In this document: positions 35,429 to 57,500 of the stretch, piece by piece
How the letters are laid out: the number at the start of each line of letters is the position of its first letter
How positions within the stretch are numbered: the stretch's first letter is position 1
Assembly: GCA_024734555.1 (NCBI GenBank)
Contig: JANPWX010000336.1
Coordinates: 1,019,749 to 1,083,748 of the forward strand
Direction: 5' to 3'
Length of the DNA stretch: 64,000 bases
Source: Trochalopteron elliotii
Lineage: Eukaryota > Chordata > Aves > Passeriformes > Leiothrichidae
Made by a program: the position numbers and the translations under genes
Notes under the pieces: model-generated
Seen by the model: the letters and a program-made list of their open reading frames with translations, nothing else
Databases searched by the model: none
Told to the model about the DNA's origin: nothing

Positions 35429-38400
35429 CTAAGAGATAAAAGCAAATGCATGAGCAAAATCAACATAATCCCTCCAAGGTTTCACTGTAAAAGGGGTGGG
35501 GAGGGACACAAACCCCCTGACTTGGGGTGAAATTATTCAAGAGTCTAAAGTTGACCTCCTTCTAATTTATTACTGACCTTCCATAAAGTTCCTGTCCTGA
35601 GATGGGTAAAACAATAACCTCACCAAGAGCTTTCTTTTTTTTTTTTCCTTTTCTTTTTTTTTTTCCTTTTAATTTATTCTGGGTGAAAAATGTGGCTGCA
35701 GCAACTTCCAGAGCAATTCCAAATCTTCAACTGGGCCTGACTGTGCCCACACTTCAAGTTAGGAAATACGTGTTAACTGGTAGATAATGGATTGAAATAT
35801 TGAGGTCACTGAAGTTCTGGCAGAATATAGAATTAGACATACTCTTCCCAAAATTCAAGGGGCCATTTCCCATGTCCCCCACAATCTGAGGTGGCTCACA
35901 ACTACCTAACCACAGGGCTGCACAGTGAGAAACCTAAACGACAGGTACAGGGGGCTTATTGTGGTAGCACTTTTGGAGCCACAACATATAAATCCTTGAA
36001 GCAGCAGAAAAAAGCCCCAAACATTAAATGAGAGCATGTGGCCTAGAATGGAGAATGAAGCCATTTACCGGAGCACTGGAGGCTGATCTTTGCAGTTTTC
36101 CTCCCTCAAAAAAAAAAAAAGATTCTATCCTTTTTGGACTGAGAAAAAAATCAAAATACATACACACACTCCCCTCCCTTCCCAGTGTCTATTTAGGCAA
36201 GAAAACAAACAGAGAAACCACAGGCATAGCTTAGTTTCACGTGGTAAAAGGCAAAAGCACCTTTCATTGACACAGGATAAATTTATCCATAATGATGTGG
36301 AAGGTGGCTGATTCATCACTGTGAATCCTAACTCACATCCCTGTAACCTTTTTACATCAATGGCATGACAGATGTGCAAACCCAGAACCACATGCTGGTA
36401 CATTCTGGCAGTCACAGGGCACCCTGTTAGCGTCACAGCTCTCCTTGGAGGGGAACAAATTGACCACTGTTTGCACCAGGGCTCAGCTCAGCAGCACTGC
36501 TTTTCCAGTTATGGCTTTGGAGTGTCAGGACAAGCAAGGCTCATGGGATAACTTCTTTTTAAGCAGGAAAGGTTGTATGTATATGATACAAGATAGACAT
36601 GTTCCTATGTGTTCCCACATGCAACGAGCTAGTCATTGAAAGCTGATATTTAAAGCTGATTTTGTGAAGCCTGATAAATAATTTTGTTTGGTTTTCATTG
36701 TCTTTGTTACTTCACTTCCTTGGTACATAAAATCAGACTTTTTTTCCAGTAGCATAAGTTAATAAATTCAAGAAGTTACTACTTACAAGTGGTTTGGCTA
36801 CTCAAGAATTAAATTACTCAAGAATCTTCTTCTACCACCTTTTGCCAAAATTGCTTGGAACACAATGTGTATAAACCACTATAAGAAACAGAACTGTAAT
36901 CCCAAATCTCTTCCAAATTACATTAGTACATTTCAACACAGCTATCACTCAGCATTTATTTTTGACTATAATAATTCATTCCACTTAGTGCGACTTACTC
37001 CAAAGTCATGCATAGAGAAACACTCATGTTATCCTTAGAGATGATGCCTCACTTCTGCTGGGGAACTTAGCCCTGATTATCAAGGTAATTAACTGTAAGT
37101 CTAAAGTGAAGCACATGAATATTCCTACTCTGTTCAGCAATACTGTTCACATGGCTGGACACCATACCACGTTTGTGTATCTATGATGTGTACTCAACCA
37201 TGATCCTGGTAATCTAACACGACCTGTGGATGACTCTTGCCATCAAACATCCTCTTTTCAGTTTTGCTGTGGTCTGGCAGCCTGTGATGGCTGTGCTGCC
37301 ACAGACAGGATGGACAGCTCTGCAACTGGACGTGGCTCAAGTGGGGCCAAAGGTGGACTGAGGACAGCTCCAGGGGGCAAGTGTGTCTGGTGCCCACTGG
37401 TGCCTGCCACTTTCTCTAGCCACATGTGTCATTCTTGTGTTTGGATAAAAAAGTCTGGTGAGGATCTGATCCAGCTGCCAAACACACTGTCAGTCCTTTG
37501 TAGGCTTTATAGATCAAGAAATATTACCCATCCTTTATGGGCTACTTGGATAAATGATGCAAATCCTATTTTGATTCCTTTCATCATCCATGTTTAGTTA
37601 CTCCAGCTCAGACAGCAAAGAAAGCTGTAAATTGCCAGTGACCTGAATTATTTATTCCTTTAATTATGAACCAGTTCCAAAGATGTCAGAGCCTGAGAAA
37701 TGGAGTGTGACACAAAAAAGCAAAATAAATGATAACATGGGAAGGAGAGGGCGTAAAACACAGAGCTCAGAAGTAACCAATAAACAGTCCAATAAACCAG
37801 TACAATGTGGTTTCTAAATTAAATTCCTCTTCAGCCAATTCTATATTTAAAATCAGCTAATCAGACCAATCATTCTGAGTTTTCATTTAAACTATGCTCA
37901 AAGTCTATTTATCCTTGCCCTACATTAGTGAAGTAGGAGAAGAAACATTCTCCCCTCTGGCCATATGACATTCAAATAAACCCCGAAACAGGTATTTGAA
38001 GCTAGATCAAAGCACACAGACACAGCTGTCCTGTGATACCTGTAGTCCATCTCCTCAAGTATCTAAAGCAGCTGGGAGGAAGCTACAAGAAACCTTGGAG
38101 AAAGCTGTTCCAGCATTTCCCCCGGGGAAGTTTCTCCCTGACCCCCATTAACCAGAAGCTGACTGTAATTTGGCAGCTGGCTGATCTTCATCTGTTCTGA
38201 GACGCCCGTGTATTTTTAATTCTTACTCTAACAACCATGGTCTTATCGTAAACCACATAAATGTCTCCTTTTGCATCCTGCCAGTTCTTAACCTCAGTGA
38301 CATTCTGAGAGGAAGTTCCCAATTCCAACTGAAAATACGTGAATCTGCTTCACATGACCAGCCTGAAGAGGGCTGCTTTTAATTTATCTGGTGTCTGCCT

Positions 38401-40380
38401 CTCCCTCATTGAACAAGAAGCAAATAGAAATACTCACACTCCTGCACATCATAAATTGTACTTTCTGCCTCCACTATTTCAACTGGTTTGGTAAGATTAG
38501 TACCTCAAGAGCAGATATATACCCAAGTCTCTCATGCACAAATGAATTCATTCTATTTGCTGTACACTGCTTCCTTCCCTCCTGAAAATTCAGCCATAGG
38601 AGAGACTGTGGTCCATAACCACAGTCCCTTGGAGATTGCTGAGCAGAAAGAGCATTGATAGATGTAGCATGCAAAGATTTTAGCTTATGCTTACATGACC
38701 TTCTCATAAACACCATTAAGTTGTTTTGGACAGGTGCCACGCTTGCAGTATGCACAGGAAAATTTCCTGCAAGCAACAGAACCATTACACATTCTTCCTG
38801 ATAGAGCTGAACAATATTTAATTGGGGAGAAAAAGGGAAGAAAAGTGAGGTCATGGTGGAAGGGAGGAAGAAAAAAAGAAGAAAGGCAGCCAAGTGAAAA
38901 CTGCTGTTATTTAGATTGAATAACAATTAAGATTGAAAGGGGGCACTTTTTTTCCTATGCATGGCTAGTGATATGTTACACCTATAGAAAAAAACCAGAT
39001 TTATCTAACAACAAAGTAGTATAACCTGCTGAAGAGAATAATAATGTCGTATAGCATCTCTCAGGCAAGGATTTCCAATCAGTAAATTTACCTCTGAACA
39101 CAAGAACAACATATGGTCAAGGGTGCATGAGTGGACAAGTAAAATCACCTTTCTGGTCTAAAAATATAACAACATAGGAAATACTGATACTGATACAACA
39201 CAGGAAATACTGATGTCTCCCAGCATTCCCCACGTGGGATGGATCATTGCTGGTGTAACCTTGGCTCAGCACTGATATTTGGGAATGGTCAGCTGACTGA
39301 GAGCAGCGAGGTCAGTGTGTCAGTCCCCCCAGGTGAGCTGCTGCACACTGCTGGTCCCCTGCTATTCCAAACCATGTAGCTTATTTACTGCCACCTTCAG
39401 GGGTGATTTAACAAATCCATCTGAATCTGCATTTAGCTGAGGGGCAACAATTTTTCTAAATGGCTGTGCTAATTACTTACAGTGCTCTGATGCTCTCTGT
39501 AAGTGTCCTCAGTGTAGGCAGAATGGGACATCCTTAGGTTCTGTGTGACTGCCCTTCCAGGGAGTGAGCATGGAAAACTCCTATTACGTGACTTCAGAGT
39601 CTGACACTTTCCCCAAACAATTCTCTGTTCCTGCTTCCTTCCTAAGAAGTTTAGCATTGCCTCAGTAGCAGTAAAAAGAAGCTTTAAGTTACAGCTCAAA
39701 CCAAGTAAAATTCTCAATACTGTCACCTGTTACAAGTTGAATAATTTTAATATGTCAAGACACAAAGCAAAATATGAATTCTTGACCTACAATTCTAAAT
39801 CTAGTAACCAAAAGCCACCCAGTGCTGTTTTGTATTCATGCATTAATAAGTTTATTGTGTGCAGAGTGCTTGGGAGCAAGAACTACTTCCAACTCAGGGG
39901 ATGTGATTTACTTCCTCATGCCAGTGTTATCAGACCAGTTGTTGCCAAGTGTCAGGAATTTAATACAAATTAGAAGTCTTGAGATACTTGTTGTTTGTTT
40001 TTTTAACACATATGGAGACAGATAATTATATGACAGTCTTAGCTTGTTTTTGTTTTTGTTTTTTTCTGGAGCAAGGAGAGGGAAGATGACAAGTCTAAAT
40101 CTCAAAAGGGCTAGAGAGAAGTTTTCAAAAAAAACCACAAATGAAATAGTATTAAGAAAAAGGTTTGCTAAAGCATTTTCATGATAGTCGACTTCACTTT
40201 TGAATTCTCTGGGCTGGTAAAATGAATTCAGTAATTATCATGATTTAACCACCTCCATTGTTGTATCAGAACCAAGTTATGAGAGTGCTACCTTTTCCCC
40301 TTGTTCTTCTGGCTATTACAAATAGCCCATAACCATATACCCATGCGCTAAAAAGAATAAAAGGCTCATTTCCAGCTTAC
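35429..40380 (-). other. IKZF2: IKZF2 last coding intron (4,952 bases)
   Basis: It has a GT donor next to 40381 and an AG acceptor at 35429-35430 (CTCTTAG). It splits a glycine codon 1+2. A polypyrimidine tract lies at 35627-35670. I saw no recognisable transposon. Open frames inside are chance. Confidence 0.93.
35627..35670. repeat. Polypyrimidine tract in the last IKZF2 intron
   Basis: T runs are broken by CC pairs. On the gene strand this is a purine tract about 200 bases upstream of the terminal exon, so it is not the splicing polypyrimidine tract. Confidence 0.85.
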
Positions 40381-40524
40381 CCACAAACTTCTGTGGGGTG
40401 GAGCTTTTACGCTTTCCCATGTTGCTTGTCAGCTTCTCTATAACAGCAGGTCTCTCAAAAGGCACCACAGAAATATTGTTGTCCATCACAGGCTCTTGTT
40501 CCTTACAATCTTCCAGAGCAGGTA
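40381..40524 (-). CDS. IKZF2: IKZF2 (Helios) penultimate coding exon: linker between finger 4 and the C-terminal domain
   Basis: This 144-base exon is bounded by a CTGTAG acceptor (AG at 40525-40526) and a GTAAGC-type donor just below 40381. Its two leading bases complete a split valine, 47 whole codons follow, and one final base begins the glycine finished by the terminal exon. The encoded stretch begins [11 protein letters not shown] and ends STPQKFV. It corresponds to the Helios linker after zinc finger 4. It includes a basic patch, GKRKS, which could contribute to nuclear localisation (inference). There is no zinc finger or catalytic motif. Because the length is a multiple of three and both ends are in the same phase, skipping this exon would keep the frame. 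The intron sequence above the acceptor is open in frame for 19 codons from an ATG at 40582; I regard that as chance. Confidence 0.96.
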
Positions 40525-48480
<7,956 letters not shown>

Positions 48481-51400
48481 CCAACCAGCTGAATCACACC
48501 CCAGCACCAAGTCTCGTGGGAAAGAAACTTCTGAGGCCTTTGACCCATGGCACAGTTGCCTTCACAAAAATGAGCTGCCCCAGTGGCCTAATTCTTCTCC
48601 CAGCTGTGGGGAAACCTATTACGTGGCCCAGAGGAGTTCTTTCATTGAGAATACTTTGCCAAGATTACTCAGGGAGGGTTGGAAAATAAATTGAAAGTAA
48701 CTTTGGTAACAGCACTGTCACATGCCAGAACTGAACAACCACCAGTAATTCAGAGACCAGATAATATGAAAAAATACACAATATAAATGTATATACATAA
48801 AAATCCAAAAGGCCATGTACGATGAAAATCAAGCCAGATGAGTGCAAGACATAACTCAAGTTTTTCATCTTTTTCATTTTGCTCAGCAGCATTGAGCATG
48901 AACAGCAAATGCTTCCTAATACACGCAAAACCTGGCACCAAATTCTCATAAATTATATCCATTTCATAGTATGTCATTAAGAAACCACAAGAATGGCCTA
49001 GCCCAAGGCCAGAAAGCTAGCCAGAAGGTATTTTGCCAAGTGGTGCTAATAAAGGCTTTTAATATAATTTAAACTTGTAGAACACGAACATTTATCCTCT
49101 AATAACTAAAGAGCTATTAAGTCAGTGCTGCAAGTCTAGTAAAACACCATCGGCTGCAAACTTCAGAGCTGACTGAGGGAAGGGGAAGGTCAAACTTCTT
49201 CCAGAGTTTTGAAAATCTTAGGTAAGAATTTTAGTTTCTGGCCAAAGAATTTGAGAACATCCTCTGTTGGGTAATGTACATGTTTCTATTGGGTTTGTCC
49301 CAATATTGAAAGCTTTTCCCAGTCATTTACCTAATGAAATCTGAGCTGTACTAATTTCAGCCAAACTGCACCATCACCACTGGGATGGGAAAACACAGGG
49401 AAGCTGTGGGGGGACAGGCACAGCCAGGAACAAGCTGGGCAGAGGGCTCAAACATGAAAAACTCGAGTCAGGACAACTCCCACGGTCCTTGGCAGGACCA
49501 GCACGTGCCACATCTTATAATGGAAGCAGAAAAAGCCTGAGCCTGTGGTATCAGAGCTGGTCCAACATTTTCAAATGTTTCTGTCTCAGAAAAAAGGGAT
49601 TTGATGAAAACAACATGCTTGCAGAAAGCTTCAGGTTTTCTCAAAAAGTCTGTGTGCACATTTTAGTGGCACAACCAAGTTTTCCATTGATAGAAAAAAA
49701 CCCCCTGCTTTGAGTAAGTATCCAAACTGTGGATTTCTTTGTTTCGAGATAAGTCTTATCCTCAAGAAAGTGTGTCTTAGACCAAAGAGTTGTTGTGGCC
49801 CTTATTTTAGTTTGCTCACTTGCTTACTCTGTTGCCGTAACTGATGCTGGTAATGGAATTCTCAGTGGAGGCCCAGTGTGAGACTCATTATCATTCCCAG
49901 AATAATTGCCCTTGATGTGAACGATTTGGATCAAGCCTCAGCTCTTAAACATAAACCAGCCAGTTCATTCTGGAGGCACCTTTAGGAAAACACACCAGAG
50001 GTTCCCCAGGATGGAGAGACTTCTATAATCACCATTACAATGCTTCATTGTGCATCTAGATGGCATCAATGTCTGTCAGTCTGACACCTTCATTAGAAGC
50101 TAATGTGGTGTCTAATAAAAAAATCCAGTGCAATGGAAGGAATTATGTTAACTGAGCTGAAGTAGGGCTGAATTAGCCCACCCAGTTTGGCTGCATGAAG
50201 CTATCAAGCAACTTAGGTGAACTGTAAGACACAAGGAGAAGAGGTGATTGCTTGCAGCTATTTTAAGCAGCTACAATTAAGTACATTATTATAATTTAAC
50301 ATAGGGAGAAATATTCCACTACAAGCTCATATTATAAAAAATTAATAATTAACAGTCAAAAAGAGGTTTTATTAGACCTCTTCAAATGGTTGCTCCCTGC
50401 ATTGCAACCATTTCAGTAACTATTCACATACAACATGGCAGAGCTTTTCCAATGATATCTTGGATGGTCAGCTACCCAAATTCCATCAAATTTGAAGGTT
50501 AATAGAGAGGATAAAAGTTAATGATAACGACATGATTTCTACAGGCATTATGGGATTTGAGGAACATAATTCCTCAAGGAAAGAAATAGGCCCAGTGCAC
50601 ACGTTCTCTTTTCTGGGGGGAAGATAAGAGAATAAACAACATGTGGCAAATGTTGATCATGTTGCTTAATACACGGCTGAGAAGAATGAAGTTTGTGAGC
50701 ACCAGCTGAGTAGTATCAAGCACAACTCCCTTGGGTTCATTTCCCAACTCTGTCCCCCCTGGCTCTAGAGAGGCAATCACATCATAGCCCCAAAAGTGTA
50801 AAATCTGATTTACGCAATAAAATGACACAGAGTGACTGTAACTTGCGTTAAGGATCAATTGATCAGGTCAGACCACAGTGGAATCAGTTCTGATAGCAGG
50901 AGTTTGTGAGCAATTCTCACAGCCCGTTTGGTAAGAGGTTCAGTGAGCTGAGGCAGCAATTACAGTCAACATTTTAGAAATTGTATCATTGTGACAAATG
51001 TCAAGCCACTGAAATAGCTGCAAATATCCCCTTGTATTCTCAAAGAAGTTAATGACAAAAAAAAAAAAGAGGAAGTGAATGTTGCCAGTGGGTGTACATT
51101 TCTATGTATTTCATATTACCTGACAGAAAGCTGCAAAAGCCTTTTAGAGAATTCAATTTCAGTGATAATCTCAACAGCGTACTTTGTTCCACATAACAAC
51201 CTGACGTGAAACCGCATGACTGACAAAAAAACCTCCAGTCTTTCAAATCCTTGAGTGTAGGCAAACAGTGATATTCAAAATTTGCCCCCAAAACATGTAG
51301 CTCACACTGCTGGGCATAAGCAGTCTCTGACTAAAGGGCATTGACTTGAGGGTAAGGAGTCCAACAGCACTAAACCTACCAAAACCCCCACTAAAGACCA

Positions 51401-52872
51401 GTCTTTCTAGCACAGAGCCATTTTCACTGTGAAACAGCTCCAAGTTTGCTTGATTTGAAGCTGCCTTCTCCAAGATCCACATGTACATGGACACCACGTT
51501 CGGCATCATATGCAACCACTGCTTGCCAAGCAAAGTTGGGCTGCAAATCCCTAGTTTGGGGTAATTAGTCCGTTATCAGCTTTTCAGGATCAACAACCAC
51601 ATTAAAAAATCACCGTCGCTTATTCTCACAAAAATGACACGGCACAGTGAATGCAAACAAGCCCAAAAATCTTGAGAAATCTTCAATCTGTTGTTGAACT
51701 GGGAAAGACCTGAGTGCTGGGCAAAACCCAGTGGCCACACCTATGAAACAGCTAACTTGAAGAACATAAAAAACCCACTTTATATTTCTTACTGAAATGT
51801 CAGAATTTCCACGCATTTAAGCTCAGATTTGGACAGATGACAACATGGCACAGAAAACCCACGGTGGAATCTCAGCCTCAAATGGAAAATATTATGACAG
51901 TCACAGTGAAAAAGACATTTAAATTTGAAGTACAATTTTTACCCTGGAAACAGGTGAACCACTCATCAAAATTCACAGCAAAATGGATTTTGCTTGTGAA
52001 ATTAAAATGCTCATGTGGAGGGAGGAGGGGAAAGAGGAGGAGGACATAAAAGCAAGGTGTTTCTGAGTTAGGAATACTTTGAGTCCTGTGGGTGAACTTT
52101 GATAGCTGAGAAGCCTGCGTGCAGTGACAATGAGATGGTGTAACTCTAAGGTCAATATTCAAGACAGAAAGCAGACTTGGGCCTAGGGAAACTTCTTTAC
52201 AGTCATAAAAAAGGTCAGTGAAAGAGAAAGAACCCTCAAGGCATTCACACAGCATTTTGCTCTCAAAAGAGATGGGAGTGCATAGCAGAATATAAAGTAA
52301 GTCAAAGGGAAACAACAAGGCATCCCAGGTACCACCTTGCCATAAGCATATAAAGCAAAAAAGGCTTATGGAATGGGTTCAGAGTTGCAATGCACTTTAG
52401 TGAGCTAAAATCCTGCCTCACTTAAGAGCATGGATACTACACTCACTGTTTTGGGCAGCACATTGTCCTCTGCAGCAGTGCAGAGCAGAATTCCTCTCAT
52501 GTCCATGGTCACAGCTCGAGCACTCACACGTCCTGCTCGGGCAGGGCAGGGCATCGCTGCCCGTGTGACGTGGGCTGGCCCAGTCCAAGGAGCAGAGGCT
52601 TTGCCCCAGATTGCCACTGCTTTTGCTCCATTGCTCCAGCCAGACTGTGAAAGTGGAGGCAGCCAGGATTTTTGCACTGCATGGCCATCTAACATTACTT
52701 CTGGTTCAGACCAAGACACCCTCTGACAGCTGTGCACTGAGTGGGACTTATTTCTGTACAATCTGAACTCCTGCTCGGCCCCTAGCACCCCAGGGCTGGA
52801 GAAAACATCAGTTCCCCGACTGAAGTTTTCTGGAGCAGTGTTAAAGTTAAATTGTTCTTTTGAGCTGATACT

Positions 52873-53345
52873 TCACAGAATCACAGAATGAGCTAGGTTG
52901 GAAAAGACTTTGAGATCATCAAGTCCAACCTATGACCCAACACCACCTTATCAACTAAACCATGGCACTGATTGCCATGTCCAGTCTTTTTTTAAACACC
53001 TCCAGGGACAGTGACTGCACCACCTCCCTGGGCAGCCCGTTTCAATGCCCAATCCCTCTTTCTGTGAAGAATTTTTTCCTGATGTCCAGCCTCAACTTCC
53101 CCTGGCACAGCTTAAGGCTGTGTCCTCTTGTCCTATCAGTGGTTGCCTGAGAGAACAGACTGATCCCCACCTGACTACAGCCACCTTTCAGGGAGTTCTA
53201 GAGAGCACTAAGGTCTTTCCTGAGCCTCCTTTTCTCCAGGCTAAACAATTCCAGCTCCTTTACCCACTCCTCACAGGCCTTGTGTTCTAGACCCTTCACC
53301 AGCCTTGTTGCCCATTTCTGGATGCATTTGAGCATCCCAACATCT
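52873..53345 (-). mobile_element. CR1 LINE 3'-end fragment in an IKZF2 intron (sense to the gene)
   Basis: Read on the plus strand it starts with the inverted CR1 tail, TCACAGAATCACAGAATG. It continues through AAGTCCAACCTATGACCC, CACCTCCCTGGGCAGCCCG and TCCTTTTCTCCAGGCTAAAC. It is 5'-truncated near 53345. No reverse-transcriptase frame remains. Confidence 0.95.
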
Positions 53346-53534
53346 CAGTGAGTCCCCCATCATAATCATAACCTTTATTAATTCACTAATTGTTCTCTTC
53401 CATCCAGCTGGAAGGTACCTGAGTGAAGGGAACTGTTCTGCAGTCACACAGTGCCTACATGGCAGTCCTTTGCCTTGACTGGGACTAACCAGAGTACAAT
53501 CAGCTTTAAAACAGAGGTAGGAAATGTGATTTAA

Positions 53535-53720
53535 GGCGCTGGGTTGGGACTAGGGAGCGTACAGTTCAACTCTTGGTTACACTACTAATTTGTGACTGCA
53601 GGCAAGTTATTCTGATTTCCTGGGCTTCAATTATTCATATGTGTGATTAAGGTAATAATTCCCTTCTTCACAGCATGTAAATGAACTCATGCACTTTGCC
53701 AGATGCACAGAGGCTAATTC
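53535..53720 (+). mobile_element. MIR/CORE-SINE-like relic
   Basis: The run GGCAAGTTATTCTGATTTCC, then TGGGCTTCAATTATTCATAT, then AAGGTAATAATTCCCTTCTTC follows the order of the MIR consensus (ggcaagttacttaacctc, gcctcagtttcctcat, ggataataataccttc). It is old and diverged. It lies directly after the CR1 copy at 52873-53345. Confidence 0.6.
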
Positions 53721-54460
53721 TGTGGAGCGCTCACAAATAGGGAGACACAGAAAAATTGCACTGGTACCTCTACTGAGAAATTAAGGACTTAATAATACAC
53801 TGTGATTATATTAGAAATGGGAGTGAACATTAAAGAGCAGGAGGAGATACTTAGGATGGCACAGAACAGAGGAACAATAAGAAAATCAAATCAGAAATAA
53901 AACAACATGTGGCATTGTGAGGCTATATGCTGCATGGAGTCCTTTCAGACTGGTAAACAGCGAGCGCAGGGGGATGTCAAATGCCCCGAGCTTGGCGACA
54001 CTTACCCCACATGAGACAAAAAAGAGAGGGTGCAATAGCTGCAGAAAGGTGGCTGTAATAGCTGCTGTTGTCCTTCCCACCTCCAGTTCCCCGTGCCAAG
54101 GATGCAGCTCGGAGAGGCAGAGAGGGCCGAGGCAGAGCTGAGGCTGCAGCAGGAGGGCTGAGGCTGCGGAGACGCAACACGGTGGCTGTGCCTCGCTACT
54201 GTAATTAAACAGTGCACCTCAGCTTGCCTAGAGCTGCCTGGCTCAAAGCCTCACACACAAAAATATTTACATGAATAACAGACCCCTGAACGAACTAATC
54301 ACAAAAAAATTAGAGTGAGACCTAAGCCCATGCTGGCTCTGAGCAGCACGTAGCTTTGCAAAGGGAACTGCCTCCCACTCTGAAGCTGTATCTCACTGCT
54401 GTGCTTAATGACTGTAAATGTGTTAATTGAAATTCATGGGGGCTCTTTGATGCATTGCCT

Positions 54461-54506
54461 TTTTTTTTTTTTTTTGCCAGGGAGATTACACACACACACA
54501 CACACA
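54461..54506. repeat. Poly(T) run and (AC)n microsatellite
   Basis: A T run of about 17 is followed after a short spacer by about ten AC units, in the large upstream IKZF2 intron. Confidence 0.9.
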
Positions 54507-57500
54507 ATACTCATATGTACTGGAGTCCAGAAATAAGGTCAAGTTCCACAACCAGCCCAAGGTTGTCCAAGACAACCTGCATGCAGAAGTCACAACATGT
54601 AAACATCTAAAACAAAGGCTAGAGCACACAAACACATGGACTGGAGACACCCAGTGTCAAGTGCACTCTCTCCTGAGGGCCCAAACTGTGACATCTTAAA
54701 GCAATCTAATTTTCAGAAAGAACAAAATCTCTAGTCACATTAGGAAAACTTCACATTAATTTTTTCATCTTCCCAGTCTAAGAACAGGCAGCAATACCTG
54801 GGATATGTTCCAAGGGATGCAGATACATTTCTGGACCTCATGGAATTCTGATATCTCCATTTTACAAGGACCTTTTGGATTAACATATTTTGGGCCAAGT
54901 ATTAGGGTTCACGAGGCCATGTGGTAAAGGGCTGGGTCACCAGATCTTGCAGTACAGAAGATCACACAAGTAAATTTGCACTTAGTAAAGGTCTCTGGCC
55001 ACCTCAAAAGGTTCAAAACTCAAAAAGTAGCAGTACAACAGGAGAAGCCTACATACAGGTCTTGACTTGGAGCTCACAGTAGAGCACTCGACTGACTTTG
55101 TGACCTCGTGGCCCAATGCCTCTTAGTCAACATTATTATCAATTGCAATTGACACACACGTGGCTGTTCAACAGCCACCACATTTCACGAGGTTCTCAGC
55201 AAATGAAAAGCAGCTTGTTCTGACTTTTTGCACAGTGGCAGTCAATGATAAGTGATTTCTGTCGACAGCTACCACGTCCTGTTAGAGCTGGCAGCAAAAC
55301 ACAGCTGGACACTGATGGGACATCAGCACCCAGTGAAACAGTGGCAAAACATCACACCTCCAACCCCGGTGTTTTCTAGACACGCCTGCCTCTCCTATAA
55401 ACACCTCCAGGGCTCAAACCAGCAGCCTGACACCTGCATCTACCTGCCAGTTGTTTCCAGCACTGTCCAATAAGCAGCAAGCAGTGAGTGCTGTACCAGT
55501 GTTCAGTGCTCCCTCGATACGCCACAACCAGCAGTGCTGAACACCAGACTATACATAAACCCTGAGGACTTCATCCATGCTACAGCTTGGCTACAAGTAA
55601 ATGTACTAGTCAAGAGAGACTTTTCCTATCCATACCCTGTCTATAGTAACCACAAAGCCAGAATCTAGAGTCAATCTGTACATGTCAGTGCTCAGGTACA
55701 ACATCTAAGGGGTTGTGTCCTTATCTCCACCTTCAGGAGCTTCTGCCCACAGCCTCTTGTTACTTTAATAGAGGTTTCAATTTATTTTGCAGCTACTGGT
55801 GGCTGTGTTATATAATATGACTCATTGGATTGTATTTATTTAATAACTAATCAGCAGAACTTTACAGATAAAACAATGTTTCAATCTGCCACCAGGGTTA
55901 TAAATAAATAGGTGCCCTTTTTGTGCCAGAAGTTTAACGAACAAACAAACAAAGAAACAAACTCCTGTTTCATTGGCACAGTTACAGAATTACTGAAATC
56001 TTCCAAACTGTCCAAATATTCACATGGCTCCTGCCGCAGTCTTGCAGCACCCATTCAAACCCAGAAAAAGCAAGAATCTTACACCCCATTTTTTCCTTTG
56101 TAGCACGGAAGATACAGCACATTTTTTTCTGCAGCACCTGTTCACTTTGCAGGTTTCTGTGTTGTATCTGTGTATGTGCAAAAAACAAAGGAAAATGTAT
56201 CTGTCTATGTGAAAACATGTAAATCAATTATGCACCAAATCAAGGAAAACACAGATAGGGACAATAATGTTGCATTTAGTTTTGAAAGAGATGAAATTCA
56301 CAGGTACGTGCTCCAATTCTATGTCTCAAGAAACATATATTGCACTACATAGAAGCTCTCCTCGTGTATTTCTCATGGTTTAACTGTTTTCTTTATTCAC
56401 ATCTGGCAAAAGGAACCTGACACCCAATTTTTAGTTTACATTAACGCCAATGAAGCATTCTGATTTCCCTCCCCACATATATTTGAAAATTTCAAGTGCA
56501 AATGTTCTGCACCTTATGCTGTGAGGTCACTGACCTGGATGCACTGTCCAAGTCCCACGCCAACATGTCCCAGGAGGTCCAGAACCCCAGCACTGGTGGG
56601 GTTGCTAGGAATTCTACATAGATTCTGAAATGTTTAAATAATATTAAAAAAGGACTCTGTTTAGATTGCACTCTGGTGCTGAAATGAACTACCACAAACC
56701 AGGAAGTCCACAAAATAACTGGTGTTTTATCACCTGGCTGGCTTCAAAGTCACTTACAAGCAGCCAGGTTTACCATCACTCACTATTAAAGGGGTAGAGG
56801 CCCTCCAAGGAATACAAGAGGTAACTTTGGAAAGTCCACCCTGGAATGTCTCCATGCTGTCTGGATGTGGGTGGGAGTGGGCTGAAGAAAGAGGTTAAAC
56901 CTTAACTCTGTGTACCAGCTCTGTACTTTCCACTCCACTTCAGACCTTCAACATTATATAAAGATTTGATAAGTGGAGTGTTAATTGGTTCACAAGACAA
57001 ACCTTCCAAAATGTGCTTGTTGGCTTCTCTTCATTTTAGCCCTGCCCCAGCAACAGAGCGAGCAGGGACAATGCAAACAAGTTTAGGTTGGCCTGTTTTT
57101 CCTCTCTGCCCTGTCCTGTCTGCTCCCTGTCGGTGCCACAGCTCAGCAGGAATGTCAGGAGGAGCCTGGAGATCCACACGTCATCCATTGCAAGCCAAGC
57201 TGCGACTGCAGGTGGGGAGGAACAGCTCCCAGGAGCAGCACAGGGTGTGGGTACCTCAGTGCAGGTCAGGAATGCTGCTGGACAAACACTCCCTTCACAA
57301 GAGCTTTTGTTTGGGGGTTTTTGTTTCCTCTTTGGGTAAAACAAATGTAGGTGTTGGGCCAGAATTCTCTATGGAAGCAATACCCTGAAGCCAATTCACA
57401 TTAGCTGTGTCCAAGTTGCATTTATTACAAGTGCAGACCCTCTGCATATCCTGCAGAAGCCCCTGAGTATTAAAAAGCCAACAGAATCTAAGAATTATTT

